The notes under the pieces are model-generated. The model worked only from the letters and a program-made list of their open reading frames with translations. It was not told the DNA's origin and searched no databases. From Antedon mediterranea (lineage: Eukaryota > Echinodermata > Crinoidea > Comatulida > Antedonidae): 64,000 bases of DNA. The translations under genes and the position numbers were made by a program. Positions 8,501 through 19,800 of this stretch are shown one piece after another. Location of the stretch: positions 11,419,001-11,483,000 of the forward strand of contig NC_092671.1 in NCBI RefSeq assembly GCF_964355755.1, in the 5' to 3' direction. The stretch's first letter is position 1; every line of letters starts with the position of its first letter.

Positions 8501-11500
8501 TCTAACTTAATTTAATTAGTAAACAGGGTTACATCAGGTGGTTAAAATCAGTACCGAAAGTACGAACCAACTTTATATACCATCGAGTAAAAATTATAGA
8601 AGTAAGGCGCGATTTACCGAATTTTGCCCTTACGTAAATTTATATATATATATATATAATAGTACCGTATGCTATGATTATAATCCTAATTTAGGCTAAA
8701 TTCGGACACTATTTGGTGGTGGTACGTGACTTTCAATAGAGCATGCATCGATGTTGAACTAATCTAGACTTACGAATCCAAATATTGATGAAACAAGCAA
8801 CACCACCAGCAACGAGGGTACCTGCTAGTGAACATCGTCTGCCCAGCATCTGAATAAAGAACCAAGTGAACAGGTAGGCAAACAACTCGGTAACACCACC
8901 CAAGAAAGTTCCAATGTATACGTCGACGTTTAGACCCTCAACACCATACGTCAAACCATAGTAGGCAAGGTTAACGGCAAACCTATTTTAAACATTAGTT
9001 TAAGCAACATTTAGTTTTAGTTCGAATCTATGAAAAATATATCTCTGATATGGCTGTAATGACATGGCATTACACTTTTACCTTTTTTACTTTTTCGGTC
9101 ACAGAGTTTTAGAGCGGAAAATAGTTTTAATACACAAATAAACAAGAAATATGTCGTACCAACTATATGTTATGTAAACAGTTTTTCTTCTCATCTGTGG
9201 ATATCGAAGTATAATCAACGGACTAGTCTTGGTACTTTCACTTGAATCCTATAATAAAAATTCATGCGTTTTACGTTACATTTTGTTTTATTAACTTTCT
9301 TTTATTCAATTAAAGATGTATTGTCCCAAAAACATGAAAAATAAAATTAGACTTTGAATAGATTATTTTGTAGTTTTAATAACGTTTTCGTAGAAAACAA
9401 ACTTACAAAATTAATGTTTTCACTTATAAAATGACAAAATAAATGGTTAAATTCAACCAAAAACGTATTGGCAGCCAATTTAATAATGTTTGCTTTAAGC
9501 TACAATTTTTAGGTAAATACATTTTTTCGATTACATATTTTGGTATAAGTGGATAACTATTAGGTGTTAATGTCACCTATTATCCACTTATACCAAAAAT
9601 GGCATATTCAAAAACAAAATGTTAAGAATAATTTTTTCAGGGTGGTGTGTGGCGGTGTCAATACATCTTTAAAAACATATAAAATTACTATTACGATGAC
9701 ATTTTGCCAGCGAAAATGTTTCAACTTACACATCCAACTTCTAAATTGGCCAATATGTCATCTGGTAAATCTCCAACTTTATTTCTTTTTGCAATTTTTT
9801 GAATAACAAGCTTTGCTTCTTCAGTTCTCCCCTTGGCAAGAAGCCAGCGAGGTGACTCTGGAATAAAACTGTAAACACGATCAAACTAATTTAGAAATTA
9901 ATTACTAGATTACCTACAAGCCACCGAAACATATAACATAAAAATATTATAATACCAACTTTGATTGACCATAATTATTGTTTAAATATCTATAAAAAAA
10001 ATTGTTACCATATGCGAATTAATTCACAGAGCTAATATTCACATGATGCTCCCGAAACAAAGTCTTAAGTTTTTATGAGTGGAGTTCTTTTTTTGATTGT
10101 CATAAGAAAAAAAAGTGACACTTTACACGATTTGAACAGTATGACCCTACTGTACGATCAATATACAAGGCTACAACTAAACTTTACAATAGCTAATTAT
10201 TATTTCCTGTGTACATTCATTTAAGGAACATATGTAATATATCAATTCACAAATTACACTTTACATGCTTTCCGTTTTTAATTTATAAAAGTACACTTAT
10301 AATACATTGGTTCTTACAAGTAAAGCAACAGCAGAGGGGAAAGGGAAATGCTGAAAGTCATGAGAAGCTTGTCCCATGATCTAATGAAATAAGCAATCAG
10401 AGCTAACATCATTATGCCAAAGCACCAATAGATCGTCACAATGGTAGACATCATGGCTCTTCTTGATGGAGCAACTACTTCCGTAACTGAAAATAATAAC
10501 AGAGAAAAAACAACATTTAAATACAAATTGTCTGTATGGTATTAAATTATCGGGACAGTCTACGAAATATATTGGAAATGTTCATTGTATGCCCGTGACG
10601 AACAGTTATCTCATCAAAATATTATTATTCAGCTTAAAAAGTCAGGACATTTACCGGGTACTTATACAGGGTGTTGTTTTTATCAGACATGGTACTGTAG
10701 TAGGGACCTTAGAAAATTGCGACGACCAACCTATAGGGCCTACGCATACCGTGCCGTTTTCGTCCCTTGTACCTCCATGCCCACAATGCATTACCTATGA
10801 CGTCAATCGAAAACTTCTTAATTATATCGTCTCAATATTGAGGAGATTTTACGTGAATGTGGGTACACTGTGCAGTATTACCTATCTTCAGATCTGAATA
10901 TACCATTTGAATTGTTTTTGTTCAGGTGGTCATAGTTTTTGTAATATATATAAGTGGGTTTTTTTTCGCAACGGTTTAGATTATGAATTTTAAAGATAAA
11001 ATATTATTCCTACCGTATGTAAATACTGAAACATATAACCCAATGTCAGCTAATCCGCCCAGGAAGCGGAAACTCACATACATCACATATGATTTCGACA
11101 GACTGCATAACATCGTGAATGATAAAGCCAATGCAAAGCCTAAAAACACTCCTTTTCTTCTTCCTAGACTAACAATTGAAGTTTATAAAATATAAGTAGT
11201 GTAATGAATGAATGAATAAGAATCACACAGTAGTCCAAGATTACTTAAGATTAAACTACACTCAAACATGGATTAAGGAATAGACTCGAAAGCACATATA
11301 ATTAGGAAAATCGCGAAAACCATTTAAAAAAAAAGAACAATCAGAGAGTTGCAACATCCACCAGGAGTAACAGGTATCAAGAATCGTGAAAAACATACTT
11401 CTTGTATAGTTACGGCCTAAAATTAGTAAAAGAATAAAAAGTGGTCTAGAATGGCATGATACTATTATGAAGGTACCGAATTCTTTCATTTATCTAAAAC

Positions 11501-13005
11501 TTACAAATCACAAAGAAGTCCGAATAGAATAGAACCAACAAAGAAGCCTGCTAGGTACAACGATGACGCCAAGGACACCAAATAACTGTCTTCACACACC
11601 AGGTCAAACTACCAAAATATAATGCATATTATATAAATCTTTATTGTTGACACTAATAAGGCATTGTTGTGATGTTTTGGAACAACTCCTGAAATATAGG
11701 TAACAATGATTTTAGAATGATTGGAAAATAATATTCATCTGGTTTGAAGATACGATATTTTAACAATCTATTTTGATTCGTTTTTCGATAAACCAAAATT
11801 AGTTACTGACCTGACTAACAGTTTCACTACTCCTTTCACGAACAGTCAGGCAGGTCAGTAACTAATTTTGGTTTGTAAAAATACTATATTTTTAAAATAA
11901 TGATTTTAGAAGTTATATATCATAATATACGGTAATGTGGGCTGAAACGGACGGTAAGTATATAGGCCTACTGTTGTTGGTGGCATTCAGTATCATTTAT
12001 TCGGTCTATTTCAATTATACTTTTAAAAAAACCCTGAAATTGGGAAGACTAGGATTAACATTAAATGATCTATTATTGCTGTTATTTCAAATGGCAATCA
12101 AGTAGGCCTATTCTTTTTTTCATGGGAAATCGTTTGAACTCACTAAGCTTGCTCATATACCAGGGATGAGTTAATTTAACTCTTCTCTGATCATATTGTT
12201 TTTCACATAAGTATTCACCACGAGCTAAACTTTATTGTTCATACACAATGAAAGTTTTTAATATAAGCTACTCCAACGCAACCGTTTCTAAAATCTAAAA
12301 CTAATCTCTATTTTGATTTGTAATAATCTCACTCAATAAGTAATCCACACAATAGAGCATGCATTAGGAGAGACACCGTTACTTTAAGCAGTCTATAAAT
12401 GCCAATGGCTTATTGTTAATAACTTATCAGTGTGTATACAGTATTAATACATACGTCATATGGATTAGTATGTCACTTCGAAGTTTGTTTTTTGACCAGC
12501 ATAATGTGCAAAAAAAACCAATGTTATCTTTAATTCAACATTATATCTATTTAATGTTTTTATGGTTTTATTCATCTGTAAACCATAATCCTTCTTTCTT
12601 AAGATTTGTCCTACCTCTTGATGAACACAAAATAAACAATCTTACCTCAGACACAATAGTGGAATCATACCGTGATCGATCGTAAGCCCATCCATGTTCA
12701 CAATCAATCAGTTCAGTCGTATCATTTGCATACATTCTACATTGTGTTTCGTTAATTAATAGTGTCCCCTCATCATCAGGTGGAAGACTCATGCTATCGT
12801 TTGTATTCCAGCAGTCACCGAGATAAAGCTCGCTACAATTAGCTTCATCTGGAGGCTTGCAATGGTGATCCATATTTCCACTGATAAACACGGTTGATAT
12901 ATTAGTAAACGAATTCAAAAATATAAGACAGCATATTGACAATGTCACCAGTTTGTGATAGAGACCATATTCACCAATGTAGTTAAAGACGTTATCAAAC
13001 TTCAT
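5513..13005 (-). CDS. SLC22 family organic ion transporter, copy A (10 exons)
   Basis: Coding exons in transcript order: 13005-12646, 11608-11505, 11168-11014, 10486-10318, 9868-9730, 9248-9160, 8982-8774, 6180-6066, 5877-5668, 5579-5513. All join in frame to 538 residues, and exon sizes 104, 155 and 169 are the usual SLC22 sizes. It is a 12-helix major facilitator of the plasma membrane, in a family that moves organic cations, anions or carnitine. Seen: a large first extracellular loop with Cys and N-glycosylation sites (NIS, NCS), the TM2-TM3 loop motif LCDFLGRRKG, the family motif PESPRWL in exon 5, and the last-helix end LPETLNVPMPQT. Substrate cannot be told from sequence; cation/carnitine type is inferred. 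Exon 8 ends AG|GCAAGT, a GC donor, where copy B has GT. The tail is short and ends in NT, with AATAAA on the minus strand right after the stop (about 5504-5510). Intron 7 holds the SINE cluster at 6.3-7.9 kb. Confidence 0.85.
6341..6425. repeat. Near-perfect 80-bp palindrome around a TA run
   Basis: The arm 'ggtttagaattaatgttc...cttgtgttta' is followed, after a short (TA)n centre at 6380-6395, by its exact reverse complement. It forms the outer end of a repeat whose other copy lies at 6815-6855; half of it also ends the TA run at 13793-13825. It lies in intron 7 of SLC22 copy A. Confidence 0.85.
6426..6860. repeat. Head-to-head inverted pair of tRNA-like SINEs
   Basis: The minus-strand copy (about 6375-6575) and plus-strand copy (about 6661-6860) share the tRNA-like body, the 'ctttttctcattctcacagatttcctcatctttatcg' tail, 'aattaattaatt' and the palindrome arm, in opposite orientation. 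The plus copy has lost the 5' acceptor half ('cacgcgtggtctaatgg'), so neither copy is a clean tRNA. The whole would fold into a hairpin of about 200 bp per arm. Confidence 0.75.
6945..7000. repeat. (GACA/GACC)n microsatellite
   Basis: Runs of 'gacagacagaccgac', preceded by 'gcatagtgataccggaccga'. A second copy with the same leader lies at 7584-7652, so the microsatellite travelled as part of a larger direct repeat. Confidence 0.8.
7584..7660. repeat. Second (GACA/GACC)n microsatellite with the same leader
   Basis: The same 'gcatagtgataccggaccgac' leader and 'cgacatagtgaactat' exit as at 6927-7008, in direct orientation about 650 bp apart. Confidence 0.8.
7824..7895 (+). tRNA. tRNA-like sequence with intact cloverleaf (anticodon position reads ATC), probably a SINE head
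   Basis: By hand this folds completely: acceptor GCCCCAG with TTGGGGC (7 pairs, last G-T), D stem GTCT/GGAC, anticodon stem TCTGC/GCAGG with loop ATATCAA, and T arm CCGAG-TTCGAGT-CTCGG. A T5 run, the Pol III stop, follows at 7898-7902. The loop has T at position 33 and would read ATC (Asp codon GAT), which is odd because animal Asp tRNAs use GTC. The body looks more like a Glu-type tRNA. The same unit with the same flanks occurs at 6.5 kb, 6.7 kb and 20.1 kb, so it is better called a tRNA-derived SINE head than a working tRNA gene. Confidence 0.5.
8402..8640. repeat. ~230-bp dispersed repeat, copy 1
   Basis: 'attagacagtgtataccacg' through 'gtacgaaccaactttatata' is repeated in direct orientation at 13425-13610 with a few percent differences. 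Both copies sit next to TA microsatellites (8640-8658 and 13640-13793), so the TA run is probably the element's tail. Confidence 0.75.
9312..9668. repeat. MITE-like family 1, copy in SLC22-A intron 5
   Basis: It starts 'gatgtattgtccc' and ends with a GGG-rich stretch then 'caatacatc', giving terminal inverted repeats of about 10-12 bp. Inside are 'aacatgaaaaataaa', 'acttataaaa', and 'taagtggataactatta' followed by its complement. Other copies: 30760-31095, 32256-32560, 38960-39280 and a shortened one at 50050-50240. Confidence 0.7.
10530..11010. other. Intron 3 of SLC22-A, no feature recognised
   Basis: It contains plus-strand open frames of 71 and 102 codons (10585-10897) that overlap each other and resemble nothing I know. 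I treat them as chance. Confidence 0.4.
11793..11877. repeat. Inverted repeat with ~27-bp arms
   Basis: 'aaaccaaaattagttactgac' at 11793 is matched by 'gtcagtaactaattttggttt' ending at 11876, with about 30 bp between. It lies in intron 1 of SLC22-A. It could be a small hairpin MITE. Confidence 0.8.
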
Positions 13006-13019
13006 AGTGTGATACTGGC

Positions 13020-13328
13020 AGTATACTTATTCAACAACCAAACCTGACGCTACTGATCCCTGGATAGGATTGGTTCTATTGTGTGTAGGCTACAGTTGTT
13101 ACAAATTAACATAGCACAAGACCATATATAGAATACCTTTAAATGCATCAGCGCGCAATTATTGTGTTTCTAGTTTGGTACTTATTCAACAACCAATCCT
13201 GACGCTACTGATCCCTGGATAGGATTGGTTCTATTGTGTGTAGGCTACAGTTGTTACAAATTAACATAGCACAAGACCATATATAGAATACCTTTAAATG
13301 CATCAGCGCGCAATTATTGTGTTTCTAG
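13020..13328. promoter_or_regulatory. SLC22-A promoter made of two ~155-bp tandem units
   Basis: Two nearly identical units lie directly before the ATG (minus strand). Each has, on the minus strand, AATTGCGCGCTGATGCATTTAAAGG, then TTCTATATATGGTC (a TATA-like box) and CAATCCTATCCAGGGATCAG. The unit nearest the gene puts its TATA-like box about 115 bp before the ATG. The duplicated fragment at 3.9-4.36 kb carries about three such units. Confidence 0.55.
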
Positions 13329-13637
13329 TTGTTATATCTAAAATCCTGTAGTGACTCTTTCTCGGCTAAATTTAAGACTTATTCTCAAAACGGATATGAC
13401 CAATGAAGTGTAATTACAAAAATTAGACAGTGTATACCACGATCGGAAAACACCCCTACTTGGGGGGAAATCGTTGAAGCTAAATTCGTTTTAATTGTCA
13501 ATAATTAATTATCTAACTCAATTTTATTAGTAAACATGGTTACATCAGGTGGTTAAAATCAGTACTGAAAGTACGAACCAACTTTATAAACCATCAATTA
13601 AACAAGTAACGCGCAACTTTAAATTGTAAAATATTAG

Positions 13638-13797
<160 letters not shown>

Positions 13798-14214
13798 ACA
13801 AGAGGCAAAGAACATTAATTCTAAACCCCCATTTTATAAATGCAACCTTTAGTTATCGACACAGTGACATAGCATAGTCATCGCCTCCACAATTATATTA
13901 TTTTGTTTGCCAAGTATATTACTTGCTTTGGGTGTTTGTACGTCCACAATTTATTTTCAAGTTATCATCCTGAATTTATTTTCAACAGCCAATGAAAATC
14001 GATATATTGGTGACGTAATAAACCTTATTCATATTGAAATATCGAGTTATCTTTATAAAAAAAGCTTTTTTAAACTAAATACAGTATTGCCCCACGTTGT
14101 TCAATGAAAGTGTCTTATTAATAAGGGTTTTCCTTTAAATAGGGGTGTCCTGTTTACGTTCTTTCAATGTAAGTAGTTTATCATTATATATATATAGTAT
14201 ACATATATAAATTC

Positions 14215-14345
14215 AAAGGAAAATTACTGAAAAAATGACAATGCTGTGGGTAACAGTGGCTGGATCTCAATGGAGATACAAAAAAAAGCGAAAAGCTAAA
14301 TCAAAACGATAAAGTAAAACAGCCAGAAAAGTTAGCAGAGCTTTC
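14215..14345. repeat. Penelope-like element terminal repeat, 3' copy
   Basis: 'aaagcgaaaagctaaatcaaaacgataaagtaaaacagccagaaaagttagcagagct' recurs at 15870-15960 on the far side of the RT fragments. Partial copies occur at 17340-17400 and 19085-19180 (inverted) and at 58340-58435. Such pseudo-LTRs are usual for Penelope-like elements. Confidence 0.7.
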
Positions 14346-14368
14346 GGGCAACACTAGCCCTTCATCAG
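14341..14368 (-). ncRNA. Hammerhead-ribozyme-like core in the Penelope-like element repeat
   Basis: The minus strand reads CTGATGA, one base, GGGC, a 7-nt loop, GCCC, then GAAA: the two conserved hammerhead boxes around a 4-bp stem II. After GAAA comes AGC-TCT-GCT-like sequence that could be a minimal stem III. I could not draw a convincing stem I. Hammerheads in the terminal repeats of Penelope-like elements are established. The other copy (about 15905-15945) has AAAA in place of GAAA and is probably dead. Confidence 0.5.
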
Positions 14369-14709
14369 TGCAAGTGAAGGAATTTGGATAACGTCATAGT
14401 ATAAGAACTGGCAAGTGCTGCCTGGGTGAACAGGAATAAAAGAAATACAACAAAAGGTGACAGGGTGGAGTCAAAATAAGAGAAGAAAAAAAAAGAAGGT
14501 AGCTTGGTAGAGATATAAACAATTCTGGAATGAAACTAAGAAATGGTGGTTTAATATTGAAACTTAAATTTTGATAGTCAATGGAATAATTTTACCGATC
14601 TGGGAGTATGTACCTAATGTTAAGTCCAAAAGGTTTGTGGTTTTGAGTTGTAATTCCAAGTGGTTTTCTTTGTCTTTGCGAGTTTTGTCGCTCTATTTGA
14701 CATCGTGGT

Positions 14710-15836
14710 CTATTGCAATAACTCTGAAATTTGCAATCGAGTGACCAGCTGAATTAAAATTATGTCATGAGAGTTAATTTCACTCTTAAATTTGGATCTG
14801 ACTAATATATCACGAAGGTTGGGAGGTCTACGAAGTGCAATAATGTGTGGTTCCGGAAAAACAGTCATGAGACGTTCTATGGACTGTATAATGGCCATAT
14901 GTTTCTCAATAATAGCCCGTAATGGAGGCAACCTATGGTGATAAGTTGTGACCAATGGCACTCTGATCGAATTTGGCTAACGTGGTTTGTACATCAGTGT
15001 TTGACATCGAGGAATATCTTTTGCTTTCTTTATAGCAGTTTCGATGTATTCCTTCTTGTAATTTCTATTCCGGAGATGTCCGGTTAGTTCTTCGGTACGA
15101 TTCTGAAAATCTAAATCTAAAGAACAGATACGTCTGACGTAATGCTTGACTGTACGACGGTATGTTTTTAGTACAGTGTCGGGGATGGCAACTGCTAGGG
15201 AGCAGGTACATATTTTATCCGTGGGTTTACGGAATAGGTCAGTTTTGAGTTTACCATTTTCTATGGTCACTATAGTGTCCAAAAAATCAACGCTACTAGT
15301 GGATTTGGTAGCTGAAAATTTGATAGTTGGGTGGGCTGAATTAATATTCAGAAGAAAAGATTCCAACTTATCTTCACCATGAGTCCAGATCATGAAGATG
15401 TCGTCAATGTATCTAAAGCAAACAAGTGGTTTATTAGGTTGGAGGGACAGCAATTAGGCCTCAAATTGTCCCATAAATAAATTGGCAAAAGATGGCGCCA
15501 TTTTTGTTCCCATCGCTGTGCCATGAATTTGAAGGTAATGGTCATTTCCAAAATAAAAATTGTTGTTTGTTAAAATCAACATGAGCTCGTAAATGAGCTT
15601 TAGTGGGCGTTTTTCCTGGAATTTGTTTGTAATTTAAAATACATGCGTCGACTCCCTCTTCGTGAGGGATATACAACGATGAAACATCTAATGTAACCAG
15701 GTAAATTTTGAATTTGGTTAATTTTGCGGATAAAGTCCGTGAGGTCCTGAATGTATGAAGGGAGATCAGTCACATATGGTCTAAGTAAATCATCCACATA
15801 TTCAAAAATTTTCTCTGTAGCAGTGCCATTGCCCAA
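14710..15836 (-). pseudogene. Broken Penelope-like retroelement reverse transcriptase
   Basis: Three minus-strand open pieces line up as one RT: 15836-15600 (TEKIFEYVDDLLRPYV, ... [13 protein letters not shown]), 15453-14977 with the catalytic FRYIDDIFMIW block plus SVDFLDTIV and LFRKPTDK, and 14961-14710 (YHHRLPPLRAIIEKHM ... RRPPNLRDILVRSKFK). This is the conserved order of the Penelope-like RT from the YxDD motif to the thumb and linker. Pieces lie in different frames or are split by stops, the palm upstream of YIDD is incomplete, and no GIY-YIG endonuclease is seen below 14710. It is flanked by terminal repeats. It lies between SLC22 copies A and B. Confidence 0.85.
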
Positions 15837-15869
15837 AATAATGGGTCTACCAGGATTGCCTGCTTTGTG

Positions 15870-15960
15870 CTAAGTCAAAACGATAAAGTAAAACAGCCAG
15901 AAAAGTTAGCAGAGCTTTTGGGCAACACTAGCCCGTCATCAGTGCAACTGAAGGTACTTG
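15870..15960. repeat. Penelope-like element terminal repeat, 5' copy
   Basis: It matches the block at 14290-14385 ('gtaaaacagccagaaaagttagcagagct', 'gggcaacactagccc', 'tcatcagtgcaa'). The pair brackets the RT pseudogene in direct orientation. Confidence 0.7.
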
Positions 15961-16164
15961 GTATATATAGTACAGTATATACTATATACAGGCTGAATGC
16001 CTGAAAAACGATGTTTTCTTACCGTCAATTGCCTAATTTCTTAATAAATTTGTTTAATATACATCTTTTATTCACCCTCAGCAACATCGTGTTCTACATT
16101 CTTCATAGAATACCTCTAGTAATAAGTTTAACTTTTAAATATTGTACTATTTTTTTTGAAAACC

Positions 16165-16500
16165 AATGCTCCTGCGAGTCTCATGGACTCAACACCGCAC
16201 AAATGATAGCATAAGAGAGGAGCTTAGTGTATCAAATGCTTGGTTAAAAAGCAGAAATTGTGCTATTTTGGGCACATTAAGCGGCAAGATGGAATGGAGA
16301 ATACAGTGTTAGAGGCTTATATTACAGGGAAGAGAAGAAGAGGAAGACCAAGATGCAAATGGAAAAAGACTATAACAGATGTGTTTGACTCTATGGAGCA
16401 AGCAAGTAGGATGGCAGAAGACATGAGATGGTTTCAGAATAGTGTTGTTAGAGAAGCCACGCGCTGATCAGAGTTTGCTTTACCGACGACGACGACGACT
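16165..16500 (+). pseudogene. Second non-LTR retrotransposon 3' fragment, with (ACG)n tail
   Basis: Homologous to 4405-4712 (the same GKRRRGRPRCKWK and SMEQASRM blocks) but with a 13-bp deletion near 16243 that shifts the frame. After the stop it ends in 'cgacgacgacgactattatttaatt', the likely simple-repeat 3' end of this LINE family. The copy at 4.4 kb lost this end. Confidence 0.75.
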
Positions 16501-16811
16501 ATTATTTAATTAAATTGTATTATATAATAAAGCTTACAAATTGTGTTTTTGTCTTTTATTCACCCTCAACAACATCATGTTTCTACATTCTTCATAGAGT
16601 ACTTCTTTTTAATGTAACTTTTAAATGCTTATAATTCAATTGTATTACTTAATCTATATTCCATTTTGTGTTTTTGTCTTATCTAATTTTGTTTACATGC
16701 CGTTAGTGTCTGGCCAGGAACCATGCACGACACCTTGGATTTTCTTTTGAACGTTGCCTCGTTGAAATAGACAAGTACCACAGTTCAAAGCTACATAATC
16801 AAATTATTTTT

Positions 16812-19800
16812 TCAAGATTGGTCTTGTTGTATTGTGGTATCTTTCTTCACTCCATTCATCTGTCTGTGAGTTTTTCTGAAATAAACATAATCAAATAATA
16901 ATGGTATCATCAGCTAGGCATTGTAAATATTTCCTTAACATAATTATGTATTATGACATAATATTACCTATCAGTTACATTAGGCTTATTTATCAATATA
17001 ATTTGACTATGATCGGAGTTTTATTAAACTGAAGGTTTAAGTGCGAATATTTTAGTCAATTTAGAACTCCTACCGTGTAAATAACTCGGCTTCTTGTATA
17101 GTCTGTGGTAGAGGAACATTTAAAGTTTCAGGCAAAAGAAGTGACAGAACACCAGAAGATGCTGCTGTAAAGCTAAACGCCACCAACGGTAGTGCTTTCC
17201 ACACTTTTTCAAGAAAGATAACTTGAGGAGCAAGTACTGCTGCCACCCGTGACCAAAATGAACAGAATCCTAAACCTGTGGTTCTAGATGCAAAACACTA
17301 TATGTAAAATATAACATATTGATTTCTCTAAGTACGCTCACGTACACTGATGAAGGGCTAGTGAATTTATTTCTGGCTGTTTTACTTTATCGTTTTTATT
17401 TAGCTTTTGGCTTATTCTATTTTGAATATTTTGACTCCCTCAAGATCCAGCAACTGATAGCCACAACATTGTCATTTTGTAAGTCATTATTGTATAGGCT
17501 TATTTGGTAACCACTCATAACCCATAATAGAATGGTGTTCTACTACAGTATATAATAATGTTAGCAACAATTAGGCCTTTTCTCAGGCATAGCTTACCTA
17601 ATACTGGTTGGGAATAGTTCAGCTGTATATACGTAAACAACCATAAAAGCAGCTGTAATAAAGAATTTTCCAATCATAGCTATAGTCGTTCTTACAGCTA
17701 TAAGTTCCAAAGCTGTAAATAAAAAGATGAATCTTTATCAAAATGACGATGCTTTCTTATTTATGATTAGACCTATAACGGTAGAAACCCGGAACTCTTC
17801 TATTCAGGGCACCCATATTAAGGTACCATACATTATAAAGGGGCCCTTTTCCATGAAACCAACGAAGGGCAATATTACATTAACAATATACGGCCAATAT
17901 ATATCCAGTGGAAAATGTATTAAGTCAGAAGATGTCCTCTAAATAAATATAGTTTCTTTATACAGCTCTGTCTAACACTATCTAACTTTATGTGACAAAT
18001 TTCATATCACTATCATTTTTGGGCATATCACACTTGTTTTGTCAAACTTTTGATAGTGTAGACAGAGCTTAACCCATACGGCGATTATAATGACATACGG
18101 AAACGAAATTTTCTTCAAGTAAGTAACTACTATATGACTTAAATTATGTACAAATTATCAGAAACTATAATTATAATAATAAATCAGCTCACGTATCCAT
18201 ATGTTGACAAAACAAGCTAATCCACCAGAAACTAGACTCCCTGCCAGAGAATTACGTCTACCAAATCTTTGAAGAAAGTACCATCCACACAGATTTGAAA
18301 GTAACTCAGTAACTCCGCCAACGAAGGTTCCGAGGTAAACGTCAACATTTAGACCTTCAACACCGTATGTCAGGCCATAATAGCCCAGGTTAACTGCAAA
18401 CCTTTTTATAGATAAAACAAATAATAAAGGTACTTGTAATTGTAGACATTTAATTTGTTTTGTATACCTAGTATCGGTGCAACGAGAGTAGCAGGACCCT
18501 TCCTTTTGGAAATCCATTAAAAGTACACTTTTATACAGTAACATACCTTAGGAGAATTCATGTTTTAAACTGCAGCAAACGCTTATTGACCGTGAAGCCC
18601 CTATTATTCAAAATAATTAAGGACACACTCGTATCAATTTACTTGGGGCTTGAGTTTTTTGTTTGTTTTGTTTTTGCACTTTGAGTAGGCCTAGGCCTAC
18701 AGTCAATTAATATTTCTTATGTTGTTTAAATTAATTTAATTGTTAACAGCCATGAATTTATACAAGAATAATACGTACCAGCAGTATGTCATACAGGCTG
18801 TTTTCTTCCTCATCTCAGGATACCGGATAATGTCAAGAGGATTGGTTTTTATTTTTTCTGAATCCTGTAAAGTAAGAATAGGCCTATATATTTTTTAATT
18901 ATCTGAGCTACCGAATCAATCCGCAATGAAAGTTTAATTTGTTAAGACTCTTGATTGCTTCTTAGATGATTCTTATATAGATAAGTTATTATATATTTAT
19001 ATATAATAAGGAACCATATATTATTAAAGGGCCCTTTTCCGTAAAACAAACACAAGGGCAATATCGTTCTAACAACTAACTCACTTGCAATGAAGGGCTA
19101 GTGTTGCTTGAAAGCTCTGCTAAATTTTGTTCTGGCTGTTTTAGTTTATCGTTTTGATTTAGCTTTTTGCTTATTTATTCTCCATTGAGATCCAGCCACT
19201 GATACCCACAGCATTGTCATTATTCTCAGTAATTTGCCTTTGAATTTGTATATAATAACTATAAAGCAAGTAATGAACTAGTTCAAATTTTAAAGAAAAA
19301 ATTCAATGTTTATAGTTAGTTCCTCCTTCTAAAACAGTTGATAAACCAAAAACTATTAGTGCAACGACACAGTGGCGCTTACGTTGACATCTAGATTGTC
19401 CAATATTTCATCAGGAACATCTTTAGCGTTGTTTCCTTTGGCAATTTGACGGATAACGCGTTTTGCTTCTTCTACTTGACCGTTAACTAGTAACCAACGA
19501 GCTGACTCCGGAACGAAACTAAAAGAAAATGCGTCATTATAAACATTATTAATTGATTCTTTTTATATAGATTTAAAGTATTTGTTCAAGTAATTGGTTT
19601 ATTAGGTTTCATTACACAACTGTGTACTATACTTTTTGTGTATAAGCTTTGATTCCGAGATTTCCTCCTTCCATTTTTTTTATTCGTTTTTTTCTCTTTG
19701 TACTTTTCTTATTTATGTAATGTGTATGATAAATGGAAATAAATAAATAAAGAAAGAACTGCACAGTATTCTTACAGATAAAGAAGTAGAAAAGGCGATA

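Noticed and set aside
10585-10897. Overlapping plus-strand frames of 71 and 102 aa inside SLC22-A intron 3
   Set aside because: No recognisable motif, frames overlap each other, antisense to a real gene.
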